Part shown: positions 34,901 to 45,469 of the stretch, in pieces
Numbering within the stretch: position 1 is the first letter of the stretch
Layout: every line of letters begins with the position of its first letter
From: Apium graveolens
Taxonomy: Eukaryota > Streptophyta > Magnoliopsida > Apiales > Apiaceae
NCBI RefSeq assembly: GCF_009905375.1
Contig: NC_133647.1
Span: forward strand, 77,738,231 to 77,802,230
Length of the DNA stretch: 64,000 nucleotides
Direction: 5' to 3'
Notes under the pieces: generated by a model
Told to the model about the DNA's origin: nothing
Databases searched by the model: none
What the model saw: the letters and a program-made list of their open reading frames with translations, nothing else
Translations under genes and position numbers: made by a program

Positions 34901-36157
34901 ATGATTGTAACCCTAGTTGAGATTCCTACCTTTATGGTTTATTGATTCGAACTCTTTTACAATACTTTCTTCCTTGATTGTTAAACCATTGATATTCATC
35001 TTTAATAACCTCTAGTGAGAAGATTGTTCTTCTATCAATAAGAATCTCGTAATCTTAATCCTTTGATTTTTGATCATAACCCTATTATTTGAAATCCTTC
35101 GGAATTGGAATGATTGATACCCTTACTTATAATCATTAGAATTTCCCTATGTTAAACTATTGTTACTCAACCCTGATTATTCCTTTAAATCAGTAAATTG
35201 TTCCTTTGCATTGAACCCTGAATTGATTTCCTCACCTTGATAGTTCAATTCTTCTGGCAATAAACCTTGACTTAGTACAACTGTTGTTGAGTTTGGCTTA
35301 GAATTCCTTAAAGAAGTACTCAATCCTTTCATGCCTAAAGAGCTTTTAAAATGATATTATTTCTGGCATCAAATTTTTATCAAACTGTAAAGTTTTTAAA
35401 AGCCAAATTGTCAAAGGGACAATAAATGTTTTCTTGAGAATAGTGAAGATGTTACTGTTTAAGAAATTTATTATCAATCGGCATCAGTTTTTAAAATGAT
35501 TAAAAAGTTGGGTTTTCAGTCCCAAAGGGGGACAAATGTTTTCTTTAGATAGTGGATCTGGACTGAGACGCGAGTCCTTTCCACACTTAAATTGTAGGCT
35601 TAAAAGTTGCCTAGGGATCCCATTAATGTTTTAGAACCCAGCGAGGTTCGGGATTACTTCGCGGCTGATCACCGGCTGTAATCCGTAGCGTCATAAAATG
35701 GTTTTTGGATTAAGAAATGATTTTGGAAATGTTTTGTTACAAACAAATGATGCCATCACCCAAAAGTTCATCTCTTATTGCTATTAGCTCAATCTTCACA
35801 TTGTCACTCTTTCATATGTATCTTGATTCATATTTTGTATCATATTTTTTAGCACTTGCTGAGCATTTAGCTCACTACTTGCTTTCACCCTGATATTACA
35901 GCTAGCAGCTATGGTTAGATTCAAGCAGACCGCTCGTAAGTCCACTGGAAATGCTGAGGCTTATTTGAGAGCTCAGGTAGGTAGCTGAAAGTCTATTGTG
36001 AGGACCGGTAGTTATGAAGTTGTATTAGTTTGTAGGGTTGGACTGTTCTTCAAACACTAAACCTAGCGATCCTGGATATTGTCTGTAAACAGCCTTTTGT
36101 AATATTATTTTATTATTAAGTCATTTATATTGTTAAGTGTAATTTGGGGCTGTGACA
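31909..36157 (+). repeat. LTR2 of element C (4249 bp), next to the primer site
   Basis: It differs from LTR1 and LTR3 by one A missing from a run (near 32242) and one C for T (33952 region, GTGTCAGG). This LTR is directly followed by GGTCTTGGTATCAGAGC, so it is the functional 5' LTR. Confidence 0.93.
35911..35976 (+). other. H3-tail-like exon in LTR2 of element C, phase 0
   Basis: ATG 35911 reads MVRFKQTARKSTGNAEAYLR, then AQ, ending at CAG|GTAGGT (donor at 35977). Compared with the histone H3 N-terminus it matches R2, K4, Q5, T6, A7, R8, K9, S10, T11 and G12; only positions 1 and 3 differ in the first 12. The DNA over KQTARKST is also close to plant H3 coding sequence. A TTACAG acceptor-like site lies 10 bases upstream. 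Unspliced, the ORF stops at 35988. It could encode a peptide that imitates the H3 tail, act as an upstream ORF, or be a captured H3 piece. The pattern is clear and the role is inference. Confidence 0.65.
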
Positions 36158-36162
36158 GGTCT

Positions 36163-36174
36163 TGGTATCAGAGC
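36163..36174 (+). other. Initiator-Met tRNA primer-binding site of element C
   Basis: TGGTATCAGAGC lies five bases after the end of LTR2, a perfect match to the usual iMet site. Confidence 0.93.
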
Positions 36175-36302
36175 TATGGTTTAGAGTCCCTGAAAACAGT
36201 CCAAATAGGCTATAAGGTGTAGAATATAAATATAGGAAGCGCGAGAGAGTAAGTAGATATTATTCGGGTAAATAGCCAATATTTCCCTTCGTTATATCTC
36301 AG

Positions 36303-36683
36303 CAAAGGATGCATTCGTCTTCATCTTCAGTGCCATCCGACACTATCTCTTTCTCTATGTACGCTGATTCGAGGCTTCAGTTCAATAGGCTTCAGGGGAA
36401 GTATGATCGATTGTTGGAGCGACTCGATGTAGCTTTTGAGGATGATACTCGACCTAAGAATGAACCTAAGACGTAGTTGATCATGAGACCTGAGTCCTTG
36501 TTGCCGCTCATCAACAATAAGCTCAACGAGATACCAGCGCACCGCGATCGCAGTAGCCAGCATACCATCCAGCTAGTGACAAATGAGCTTCAGGACATAG
36601 TGAAGGTACTTCAGAAGCAGGAGTGGATCGAGATTCCAAAGGCTCGTGACAATAGCGAGGAGACTCAGGAAGCAGAAGATTAG
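36303..36683 (+). pseudogene. Pre-gag ORF of element C, unknown product, one internal stop
   Basis: A strong acceptor (CCCTTCGTTATATCTCAG) ends at 36302. From there the frame is open for 126 codons except TAG at 36474-36476, and closes at TAG 36681-36683. The internal ATG is 36309 (MHSSSSSVPSDTISFSMYAD). LQFNRLQGKYDRLLERLDVA and LVTNELQDIVKVLQKQEWIE look like amphipathic helices. The frame is in phase with the H3-like exon ending at 35976 if the 326-nt intron 35977-36302 is removed. I do not recognise the family; it lies where Gag is not expected, and Gag starts later at 37031. Confidence 0.5.
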
Positions 36684-37030
36684 GTCGATTAGGAGCTAGA
36701 TTTCCTAATTTCTTTTCCAGTTGGCTATCATCCTAGTTTTTAAACTCTTGAACTATATAGTTTCCCTATTTCCTTGTTGAACTTTGATATCGTTGTATTT
36801 TATTTGAACCTTAATTATTGTGTTGTACGCCGATTTTGCTTTGATGATTAATGCCTTGCTATTTCGTTTCAATTTCACTTTCGTTTACATATCTAGAATT
36901 GTCTATCACCTTTATTGCTAATAACCAAAAATCTGAATTGCATGTGAGAACCTTAACTTGTAAACCCCCTTAACATGAAAAAAAATGTTATATTTACAAC
37001 TGTTTTGTTAAACCGTTTTATTTCAGAATC
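36684..37030 (+). other. Leader between pre-gag ORF and gag of element C
   Basis: No gene. It is T-rich and ends in an acceptor-like TTTTATTTCAG at 37016-37026, four bases before the gag ATG (37031), suggesting a spliced gag mRNA leader. Confidence 0.5.
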
Positions 37031-38150
37031 ATGCCACCCAAAAAGACGAGGCAAACTAGTACCTCTACCGACCCTGATATCCTTCGAATATTGGAAACTT
37101 TGCAATAGCAAACCCATACACTTGCTCAACAACAACAAACTGCTCAACAAGAATCCCAACAACAACAATTTTGAAACCCAGAGAATCATGAACAACACCA
37201 ACATCAACCAGATCTACCAGTACCTCCTCAGCCAATAGTAACTTTAAAAGCTTTTCAAAGTGTGAACCCTTCAGCTTTTCATGATACCACTGACCCAGTT
37301 GTAGCCAACACCTGGATAAGAGAAATGGAGAGATCTTTAGAATTGGTTAGGTTAGAGGAAGAGCAGAAGACTGTCTATGTTACGTATTTTCTGAAGGGAG
37401 AAGTGATCTATTGGTGGGATTCTGTGAAGGCCATGGAAGCAGTTCAGCTAGTTACTTGGGCAAGATTTTAGGATCTATTCTTGGAGAAGTATTATCCCAA
37501 GTATATTCAGAAGCAGATGGAAGTGAAGTTTTTGGAATTGAAGCAAGGGAATATGTCAGTCTTGGAGTATGAGAAGAAGTTCAAAGAATTATCAAGGTTT
37601 GTGGCCAAGTATGTAGGAACTGAAGAAGAGAAAGCCCAAAGGTTTCAGCAAGGGCTTGAATATTGGATTCGGGATAGAGTGTCGATGTTTGAAATCGATA
37701 CTTATGCAGGAGTAGTTCAGAAGGCGGCTTTGATTAAAAGTAATTGAGTGCAGTCTAGGAAGGAAAGAGATAAAAAAAGAGAAGGTATTTCAAGGAGAAA
37801 GGACGGAATCAGGAGGTCAGATAGACAAGAATATGAAGAGGATTGGATTCCAGAAGGGGTGGAACTCACAGAAAAAAAGGAGAAGTGAGTAAGAAGCAGA
37901 ATAACAAAGGAAATTTCCAATAGAATCAAGGACCAGCAAGTGAGAATAGGCAGCCAAGGGTTGAATGCAAGCACTGTGGGAAGAAGCATCTGGGAGTTTA
38001 TAATAAGGTCAACATGACTTGTTATCGGTGCAATAAGAAAGGACATTTGGCAAATGAGTATAGTGCTCAGATAGATTATAAGTCTAAAAGAGTTTGTTTA
38101 AGGTCAAAGAATGGAATGAAAGTGGTGTTTAAAGGACAAAAGCAAGAATA
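37031..38150 (+). pseudogene. Decayed gag of element C
   Basis: ATG 37031 begins MPPKKTRQTS. In-frame stops lie at 37106, 37172, 37469 and 37745, mostly readable as CAG to TAG or CGA to TGA. The Gag domain is clear (TWIREMERSLELV, then FLKGEVIYWWDSV, then FLEKYYPKYIQKQMEVKFLE). After about 37745 the frame shifts and a zinc-knuckle region is found (CKHCGKKHLG, then CYRCNKKGHLANEYS), where the last Cys of the second CCHC is Tyr. Sequence then passes to the pre-RT linker with no protease motif in between, so the aspartic protease appears deleted. Confidence 0.85.
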
Positions 38151-39625
38151 ATTGTTTCTGACAGCTGTTCAGGCTAACAATTTGCTTAGGAAAGGTTGCG
38201 AGGTATTCCTAGCTTATGTAGTGGATTCGGAGAAGGAAGTTCCTAGTATAGAAGCGATTCCAGTGGTGAGAGAGTTTCCGAACGTGTTTCTAGAAGAGTT
38301 TCCAGGATTACCGCCAATCGAAAAATTGAGTTTGAGATTAATCTTGCTCCAGGAGCAGAACCAGTTTCTAAGGCACCGTATAAAATGGCCCCAGCATAGA
38401 TGAAGGAGTTAGCAAGTCAATTGCAAGAACTTTTGGATAAATATAAGGTCCAGTGTATCGCCATGGGGAGCACCAGTTCTGTTTATAAAGAAAAAGGATG
38501 GGAGTATGAGACTTGTATAGACTATCGCGAGTTAAACAAATTTACGATTAAGAACATATATCCGCTACCAAGGATAGATGATCTATTCGATCAATTAAAA
38601 GGAGCTAAGTGTTTCTCTAAGATTGATTTAAGGTCAGGATACCATCAGTCGAAGATCAAGCTAGAAGATATTCCGAAGACAGCATTCAGGACAAGGTATG
38701 AACATTATGAGTTTTTAGTAATGCCATTTGGGTTAATAAATGCCCCAGCAGCTTTCATGGATTTAATGAATAAAGTTTTCAAGAGATATTTGGATAAGTT
38801 CGTCGTGGTCTTCATCGAAGACATTTTGATATATTCAAAGTCAGAAGAGGAGCATGAGCAACATTTATGGATAGCTTTGGAGATTCTTAGACAAGAGAAG
38901 CTGTATGTCAAATTTTCAAAGTGCGGGTTTTGGTTGCAAGAAGTTCAATTTTTAGGGCTTATAATTGGAAGTGAAGGAATTAGAATGGACCCTAGAAAGA
39001 TCGAAGCAGTAATGAGTTGGGAGAGACCCAAGACTCCCACAGAAGTAAGAAGTTTTCTAGGATTAGTCGGGTATTACAGAAGATTCATAAAAGATTTCTC
39101 AAAGATTGCTACGCCACTGACTAAGCTAATAAGGAAGAACCACAAGTTTGAATGGTATAAGGATTGTGAAGAGTGTTTCCAAGAATTGAAGCAAAGGTTG
39201 GTTATCACCCCGATATTGGTATTACCGGATGACAAAGGAGAATTCGTTATTTATAGCGACAATTCACATAAGGGTTTGGGTTGTGTGCTAACAAGGTGAT
39301 TTTATATGCATCCAGACAGATTAAACCCCATAAATTGAAATATCCTACTCATGATTTGGAGTTAGCAGCTATAGTAATTGCGTTCAAGATATGGAGGCAC
39401 TACCTGTATGGAGAGAAGTGTAAAATATACACGGATCATAGGATCTTGAAGTATATATTCATTCAGAAGGAGCTCAACATGAGGCAAAGGAGATGGTTGG
39501 AGCTTATAAAGGAATACGATTGTTTGATACATTATCACACAGGAAAGGCGAATGTAGTAGCCGACGCGCTCAGCACAAAGGAAAGATTAAATTTGATGGC
39601 ATTACCAAAGGAGTTGTTTGAATAA
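38151..39625 (+). pseudogene. Decayed reverse transcriptase and RNase H of element C
   Basis: The pre-RT segment (LLRKGCEVFLAYVVDSEKEV) leads to RT with [30 protein letters not shown] and [20 protein letters not shown]. The catalytic box reads [10 protein letters not shown]: the first Asp of the DD pair is Glu, which should abolish or badly reduce polymerisation. The thumb and connection follow ([20 protein letters not shown]). RNase H starts at [16 protein letters not shown], is frame-shifted near 39290, and continues as [20 protein letters not shown] to [12 protein letters not shown] stop at 38401 and the region around [14 protein letters not shown] show further loss of conserved residues. 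Confidence 0.88.
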
Positions 39626-41187
39626 AATACAGTCTGATTCAGTTTTTACTTGATGTTGATATTTAGTTTGTTGTTAAATATCAAAGGTGGTATTAATATA
39701 GATGACTGATGTTGACTTCAATATGGGATGTGGTGAGCATCAAAGTTCATATTGATATCTAATTTGATATGACATCAAAATGAATATTGATATCAAGAGA
39801 ATAATCGAATGACCGGAGAAGAGTTATGTACGCAAAAAGATGAGCAAGGGATATTAAAATTTTCATCAAGGATTTGGATTCCTCAAGTAGTTGAACTGAA
39901 AATAATGAAATACTGCAGAAAGCTCACAATTTGAGACTTTCAATTCATCCAGGAGGCACTAAGGTGTATGAAGATTTGAAAAAGAAGTTTTGGTAGCTGA
40001 ACATGAAAAGAGAAATTGTGGATTGGGTTGCGAAATATTATACGTATCGACGGGTTAAAGCGGAACACCAAAGACAAAGCGGGTTAATTCAGCCATTGAA
40101 GATCCCAGAATGGAAACGAGAAAATATTGCTATAAATTTTATAGTGGGATTACCTCGGACGAAATCTGGACACGACACCATTTGAGTTATTGTTGATCGC
40201 CTTACCAAGTCAGTGTATTTTCTGCCGATCAATGAAAGGACTTCATTCGATAGATTGGTGCATATGTACGTGCATGAGATTGTGTTACGTCACGGCGTTC
40301 CAGTATCGATAGTTTCGGATCGAGATCCGCGATTCAACTCAAGATTTTGGAAACAGTTTCAAGAGAATCTTGGCACCAAGCTAAATAGGAGCTTGGCGTA
40401 TCATCCGCAGACTGATGGTCAAAGCGAGAGGACCATTTAAACAATTGAAGACATGTTACGAAGTTGCGTTATTGATTTTATGGGAAGTTGGGATGAACAT
40501 TTACCATTGGTAGAGTTCTCCTACAACAACAGCTATCACTCAAGCATTGGCATACCACCGTACGAAGCGTTGTATAAAATAAAGTGATCGCCAACGAATT
40601 GGGATGAAGTTGGAGAAGGAGAGATTCTAGGTCCCGAACTGGTCCAACAGATGAGGGAGACAGTCAAACTGATCCAGAAAAGATTGCTTGCTTCTCAAGA
40701 CAGGCAAAGGAAGTACGCAGATCCTGCTCGAAAGGATGTGAGTTTTCTAGTCGGCGAATCTGTATTGTTAAACGTGTCACCGTGGAAAGGGTTGACTAGA
40801 TTTGGAAAGAAAGGCAAATTAACACCTAGATATATAGGTCCTGTTGAGATTTTTTTTAACCGAGGAAAGTGGCTTACGAGTTAGTGCTGCCTCCGCAGTA
40901 TCAGCATGTTTATAATGTCTTTTATGTGTTTTTGTCAAAAAAAAAAAAGAAAAAAAAAAGTATAACCCGGATGTCAATCTTGTAATAGAGTATGAGCCTA
41001 TAGAAATTCAGGCAGACTTGTCGTATGAGGAGCAACCTGTCAAAATACTCGACTGGCAAGCAAAGAGTCTTAGAAATAAGTCGGTAAAGTTAGTAAAAGT
41101 ACTTTGGAGGAACCTCAAGGTCGAAGAGTCAACTTAGGAGTTCGAGTCTGATTTGCGTTCCCGGTATCCTCATCTGTTCTCTTAGAT
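39626..41187 (+). pseudogene. Decayed integrase with chromodomain of element C
   Basis: The zinc region has lost both cysteines (YYTYRRVKAEHQ at about 40035-40070, where the family has C-x2-C). The first catalytic Asp of the DDE core is Asn (ENIAINFIVGLPRTKSGHDT); the second ([14 protein letters not shown]) and the Glu (GQSERTI) remain. Stops lie near 40183, 40438 and 40585. The C-terminal module (VSFLVGESVLLNVSPWKGL) is followed by a frameshift near 40862 and an A-rich run (about 40937-40960). A chromodomain-like tail (PVKILDWQAKSLRNKSVKLV, then KVLWRNLKVEEST, a stop where Trp is expected, EFESDLRSRYPHLFS) ends at TAG near 41185. At 39650-39800 there are imperfect ATATTGATATC repeats and no coding match. 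Confidence 0.87.
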
Positions 41188-41206
41188 TCTGAGGACAGAA
41201 TCCTTT

Positions 41207-41219
41207 AAGGGGGAGAGAA
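41207..41219 (+). other. Polypurine tract of element C
   Basis: AAGGGGGAGAGAA directly precedes LTR3, in the normal place for plus-strand priming. Confidence 0.9.
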
Positions 41220-44200
41220 TGTTACAACTGGTATTTTGTGTAATATTATTTGCGAACTCTGTATAATATTAGAGTCGACAATAAATATATTTATTGATTG
41301 TATATTTGTGTGAATGGACTTTGCTGCATTATGAATTACTTTATTTAAAATATGAATTTTTCAAAGCGAGAGTTTTATTAATTTCTCTTATTATTGATTT
41401 ATAGAGAATATTCTTTACCTTGGGGAAATTATTTTTTTTTAAAATCATTTCATTCACAAATCACAAAAGTGATCTCATAAAATTTCTAAAAAAATCGAGT
41501 TATTTTATGGTACAACTTTTATAATTTTCGAAATTTTATTTTATTTTATAAAAAATAAATCTTTGAAATTAGTAGTTTAGTAATTAGCAATTTACATGAA
41601 TACCCATGCATGCAAATACCCTCCCATTCAACTTAAAGGGCTAAAAAGACAATTCATATCCCACTAACTCTCTTTTATCCACCAAAAGACCAAACTAACC
41701 TTACATGCATTTTTGGCTTAGCTTTGGGAGAAGGGCACTCTTGTAAATTCTGAACTCCACTCACATTTAATCAAATCAAAACCACAAAACAAGCACAAGT
41801 TGTCATGATCATTTCATTTTTCACTCCACACTTCCACCCTCACCTCACTCTCTCCTCCCTCTCTTCTCTTCCCTCTCGGCTAAACCCCTTCCCCCAACCC
41901 CTTCAATTTTTCTTCAATAAATCCTTGCCATTCTAGTATAATTTCACTACTCATTAATATATAATACACTTTCCAAGAAGTTCCATGCTTAGGAGATGAA
42001 GTTTAATGCTTGCATGTCTTGTTTTTATGTGATCTCCAAGGAGAAACTCTTTAATTCATGTGGATTAAAGAGTTCTCCATGAGATATACTTTTTATGTGC
42101 ATAAACTAAGTGTTTCCTTGATTAAAACTCCTTTAAACACTTGCATGCTACTGATCTCTAGTTGTAATGCCATGTTTTACTTTGCATGTTAGAGATAGGG
42201 CATTATTTTCAAGAATGATCAAGTTATATATGCTCTCTTTTTCGAAAATATACATGCATGTTTGGTTTGTGATTAAATTCGACCTATATGGGCTAAAAAC
42301 GAATTATTTCCTTGATATCATTCTTGATCTTAGTTTTTAAAATATAGTATGCATGATCCCTTGAAATAGTTTAGTATTTTAAGTGGAATTTATGAGCTAA
42401 TAATCCCATTATTTAGTCGAACTTGTTTTTGTGATCATTGTGAGTTGCATGTTAAGTTTTAGTTTGCATGTTGGTGTTATAGGGCATGAATGATCTCCAA
42501 TATTGGTTGAGGCCTTAGTTTAAAGTCTTATAGAAGTAAATTTGCCTTGGTTGAGATTTAATTCGTGGTTTTGAAGTGGGAGTTAAGTTGGAAAGGCTAG
42601 GATAGAATCCTGAAATTTTTCCAGATTTGCATGTGAGTTGTGTGTTGATTTTGAATGGGCATTTCTTAGGAATTGTTAGGCCCAAGCCACGGGGAGTTAG
42701 TACTTGGGTTGTAGTTGAGTCCAGAAGCCATTAATTAGAGAAACCCAACCATTTAGTGAGGTGCACACACCAAAACTTAGATTCTGCCAGAACAGGGGAC
42801 AGATTGAGTTTAGTACGTTTTGGAGATCAAAAAGTTGGATTAAGAGTAAGCCCTCATTAGGAATTGATTACTACTGATACTAGGGAGTTTAAGGAAGAGT
42901 TTGAAGTCGAACCATGGAGGTTTAGAGTTAGAACCAATGAGTTTAAGTTAGTCCAAAACAGGGCAGTTTTCAGGACACTCATTTAGAGTTGTGTCAACTT
43001 TGAGCTTAGGCCCAAGAAAATCTAGGAAGGCCCTTAGTGTCATTCAAAGTGCACAAGTTAGCTTATAGACTTAAGAATCCAGTAGGTCAATTTTGGTTAG
43101 GAATATTCGAGCTTTAGTGGTGTTAAAAACTGAGAGTTGCCTAAGGTGTCGCCATAAGTATGCAAGTGAGAACGCTTTCTTTTAGCGTTTAGTTTTATGG
43201 ACCCTTTGAGTGAGGCATGAGTGAGCCCTAGTGTTTACATTTAGATATAGGTCAGTATAGTGTTAGGCCAAGGTTTTGGCTAAGAGAATTGGAACCACCA
43301 AGTGTAGGCCCTTCAAGAGTCGAGACTAGTTTAGTAGTGTCTCGCAAGTGGAATTGTGGAGATTTGAGAGTGAGATCATTCAAGTCCCGAATAAAGCACC
43401 AAGTCTAAATAATAGTATGAGTATACCTATATGTGTTATGTGCTCCAAGGTGCTACTATATGTATATGTGCATGGTGTTGTGTGTTAACTTAGTGTTTTA
43501 CGCAATATAAGACACCAAGCATTACTTGGAGTCAATTTGTGCATTTGGTGTTAGGGTTGTTTGGTGTCATAAGAGTCCGTAGTAATGAGGGATTCTTATT
43601 ATTTTGTAGGATCAAGTGAAGATAGGAAGCTTGCCGTCAAGGTCGAGTAGTGCTCCCGTCACTCCCAAGACAAGTCGTGTGTAGTCAAACCTCTCAAGGC
43701 AAGTGTCCTTCCCTTGTAAACATTATATTGTGCAAGTGTACTCTTCCTTCGTAATGATAATATGCGAGTGTTTTCCCTTGTTGAATTGATATTATGCAAG
43801 TATACTCCTTTTGTTAATTATATGTTATGCAAGTACCCTGAGATACTTATTGGAACCATGATAGCTTGCTTGAATTTGATATTGCCCATTGTTATAAGTA
43901 CCCGAGCTTGATTTGAGTTGGTATAATTGGTATACCTTGATCACCCCAAACTCATTCAGAAGCATTTCGCACCTTTAATAATCATTCATATACCTTGTTG
44001 TATTCCCCTTGACTTAGTCTTTAAATATCCTTATTGATTATACATTATCGAATTTGCTTGCGAACTTGAGAAAGTTAATCCCTTCGAATCATATCACCAT
44101 TTTCGATTGTTTATCATTTCCCTTCATTAAACCCTGAGATAACGATTCATTTGTACACTTTCCTATTGCCCCTTACTATGATACTCGAACATTGAAATTT

Positions 44201-45469
44201 CTTTGATACCCTATGATTGTAACCCTAGTTGAGATTCCTACCTTTATGGTTTATTGATTCGAACTCTTTTACAATACTTTCTTCCTTGATTGTTAAACCA
44301 TTGATATTCATCTTTAATAACCTCTAGTGAGAAGATTGTTCTTCTATCAATAAGAATCTCGTAATCTTAATCCTTTGATTTTTGATCATAACCCTATTAT
44401 TTGAAATCCTTCGGAATTGGAATGATTGATACCCTTACTTATAATCATTAGAATTTCCCTATGTTAAACTATTGTTACTCAACCCTGATTATTCCTTTAA
44501 ATCAGTAAATTGTTCCTTTGCATTGAACCCTGAATTGATTTCCTCACCTTGATAGTTCAATTCTTCTGGCAATAAACCTTGACTTAGTACAACTGTTGTT
44601 GAGTTTGGCTTAGAATTCCTTAAAGAAGTACTCAATCCTTTCATGCCTAAAGAGCTTTTAAAATGATATTATTTCTGGCATCAAATTTTTATCAAACTGT
44701 AAAGTTTTTAAAAGCCAAATTGTCAAAGGGACAATAAATGTTTTCTTGAGAATAGTGAAGATGTTACTGTTTAAGAAATTTATTATCAATCGGCATCAGT
44801 TTTTAAAATGATTAAAAAGTTGGGTTTTCAGTCCCAAAGGGGGACAAATGTTTTCTTTAGATAGTGGATCTGGACTGAGACGCGAGTCCTTTCCACACTT
44901 AAATTGTAGGCTTAAAAGTTGCCTAGGGATCCCATTAATGTTTTAGAACCCAGCGAGGTTCGGGATTACTTCGCGGCTGATCACCGGCTGTAATCCGTAG
45001 CGTCATAAAATGGTTTTTGGATTAAGAAATGATTTTGGAAATGTTTTGTTACAAACAAATGATGCCATCACCCAAAAGTTCATCTCTTATTGCTATTAGC
45101 TCAATCTTCACATTGTCACTCTTTCATATGTATCTTGATTCATATTTTGTATCATATTTTTTAGCACTTGCTGAGCATTTAGCTCACTACTTGCTTTCAC
45201 CCTGATATTACAGCTAGCAGCTATGGTTAGATTCAAGCAGACCGCTCGTAAGTCCACTGGAAATGCTGAGGCTTATTTGAGAGCTCAGGTAGGTAGCTGA
45301 AAGTCTATTGTGAGGACCGGTAGTTATGAAGTTGTATTAGTTTGTAGGGTTGGACTGTTCTTCAAACACTAAACCTAGCGATCCTGGATATTGTCTGTAA
45401 ACAGCCTTTTGTAATATTATTTTATTATTAAGTCATTTATATTGTTAAGTGTAATTTGGGGCTGTGACA
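41220..45469 (+). repeat. LTR3 (3' LTR) of element C (4250 bp)
   Basis: It appears identical to LTR1 over its whole length by line-by-line comparison. It carries the third copy of the H3-like mini-ORF at 45223-45300. Confidence 0.93.
45223..45300 (+). other. H3-tail-like mini-ORF in LTR3 of element C
   Basis: Third copy, same sequence as at 31651 and 35911, with the donor-like GTAGGT after 45288. As it is in the 3' LTR it would not be in the main transcript unless read-through occurs. Confidence 0.65.

Larger units (their letters stand above)
27648..45469 (+). mobile_element. Chromovirus 'C' (Tekay/Del-like Ty3/gypsy) with tandem 5' LTRs
   Basis: The structure is LTR1 (27648-31897), an 11-bp joint, LTR2 (31909-36157), internal region with iMet primer site, gag, RT, RNase H, integrase, chromodomain and polypurine tract, then LTR3 (41220-45469). 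The flanks are AAATA and AAATG. The LTRs, at 4.25 kb, nearly equal the 5.06-kb internal region in length. LTR1 and LTR3 look identical and LTR2 differs at only two positions, while the internal region is full of stops and substituted catalytic residues. It probably moved using proteins from another copy. Confidence 0.92.

Noticed and set aside
35977..37030. In-frame splice from the H3-like exon straight to gag
   Set aside because: The acceptor at 37026 puts the gag ATG out of phase with the exon and meets a stop within about ten codons; the acceptor at 36302 is the one in phase with an open frame.
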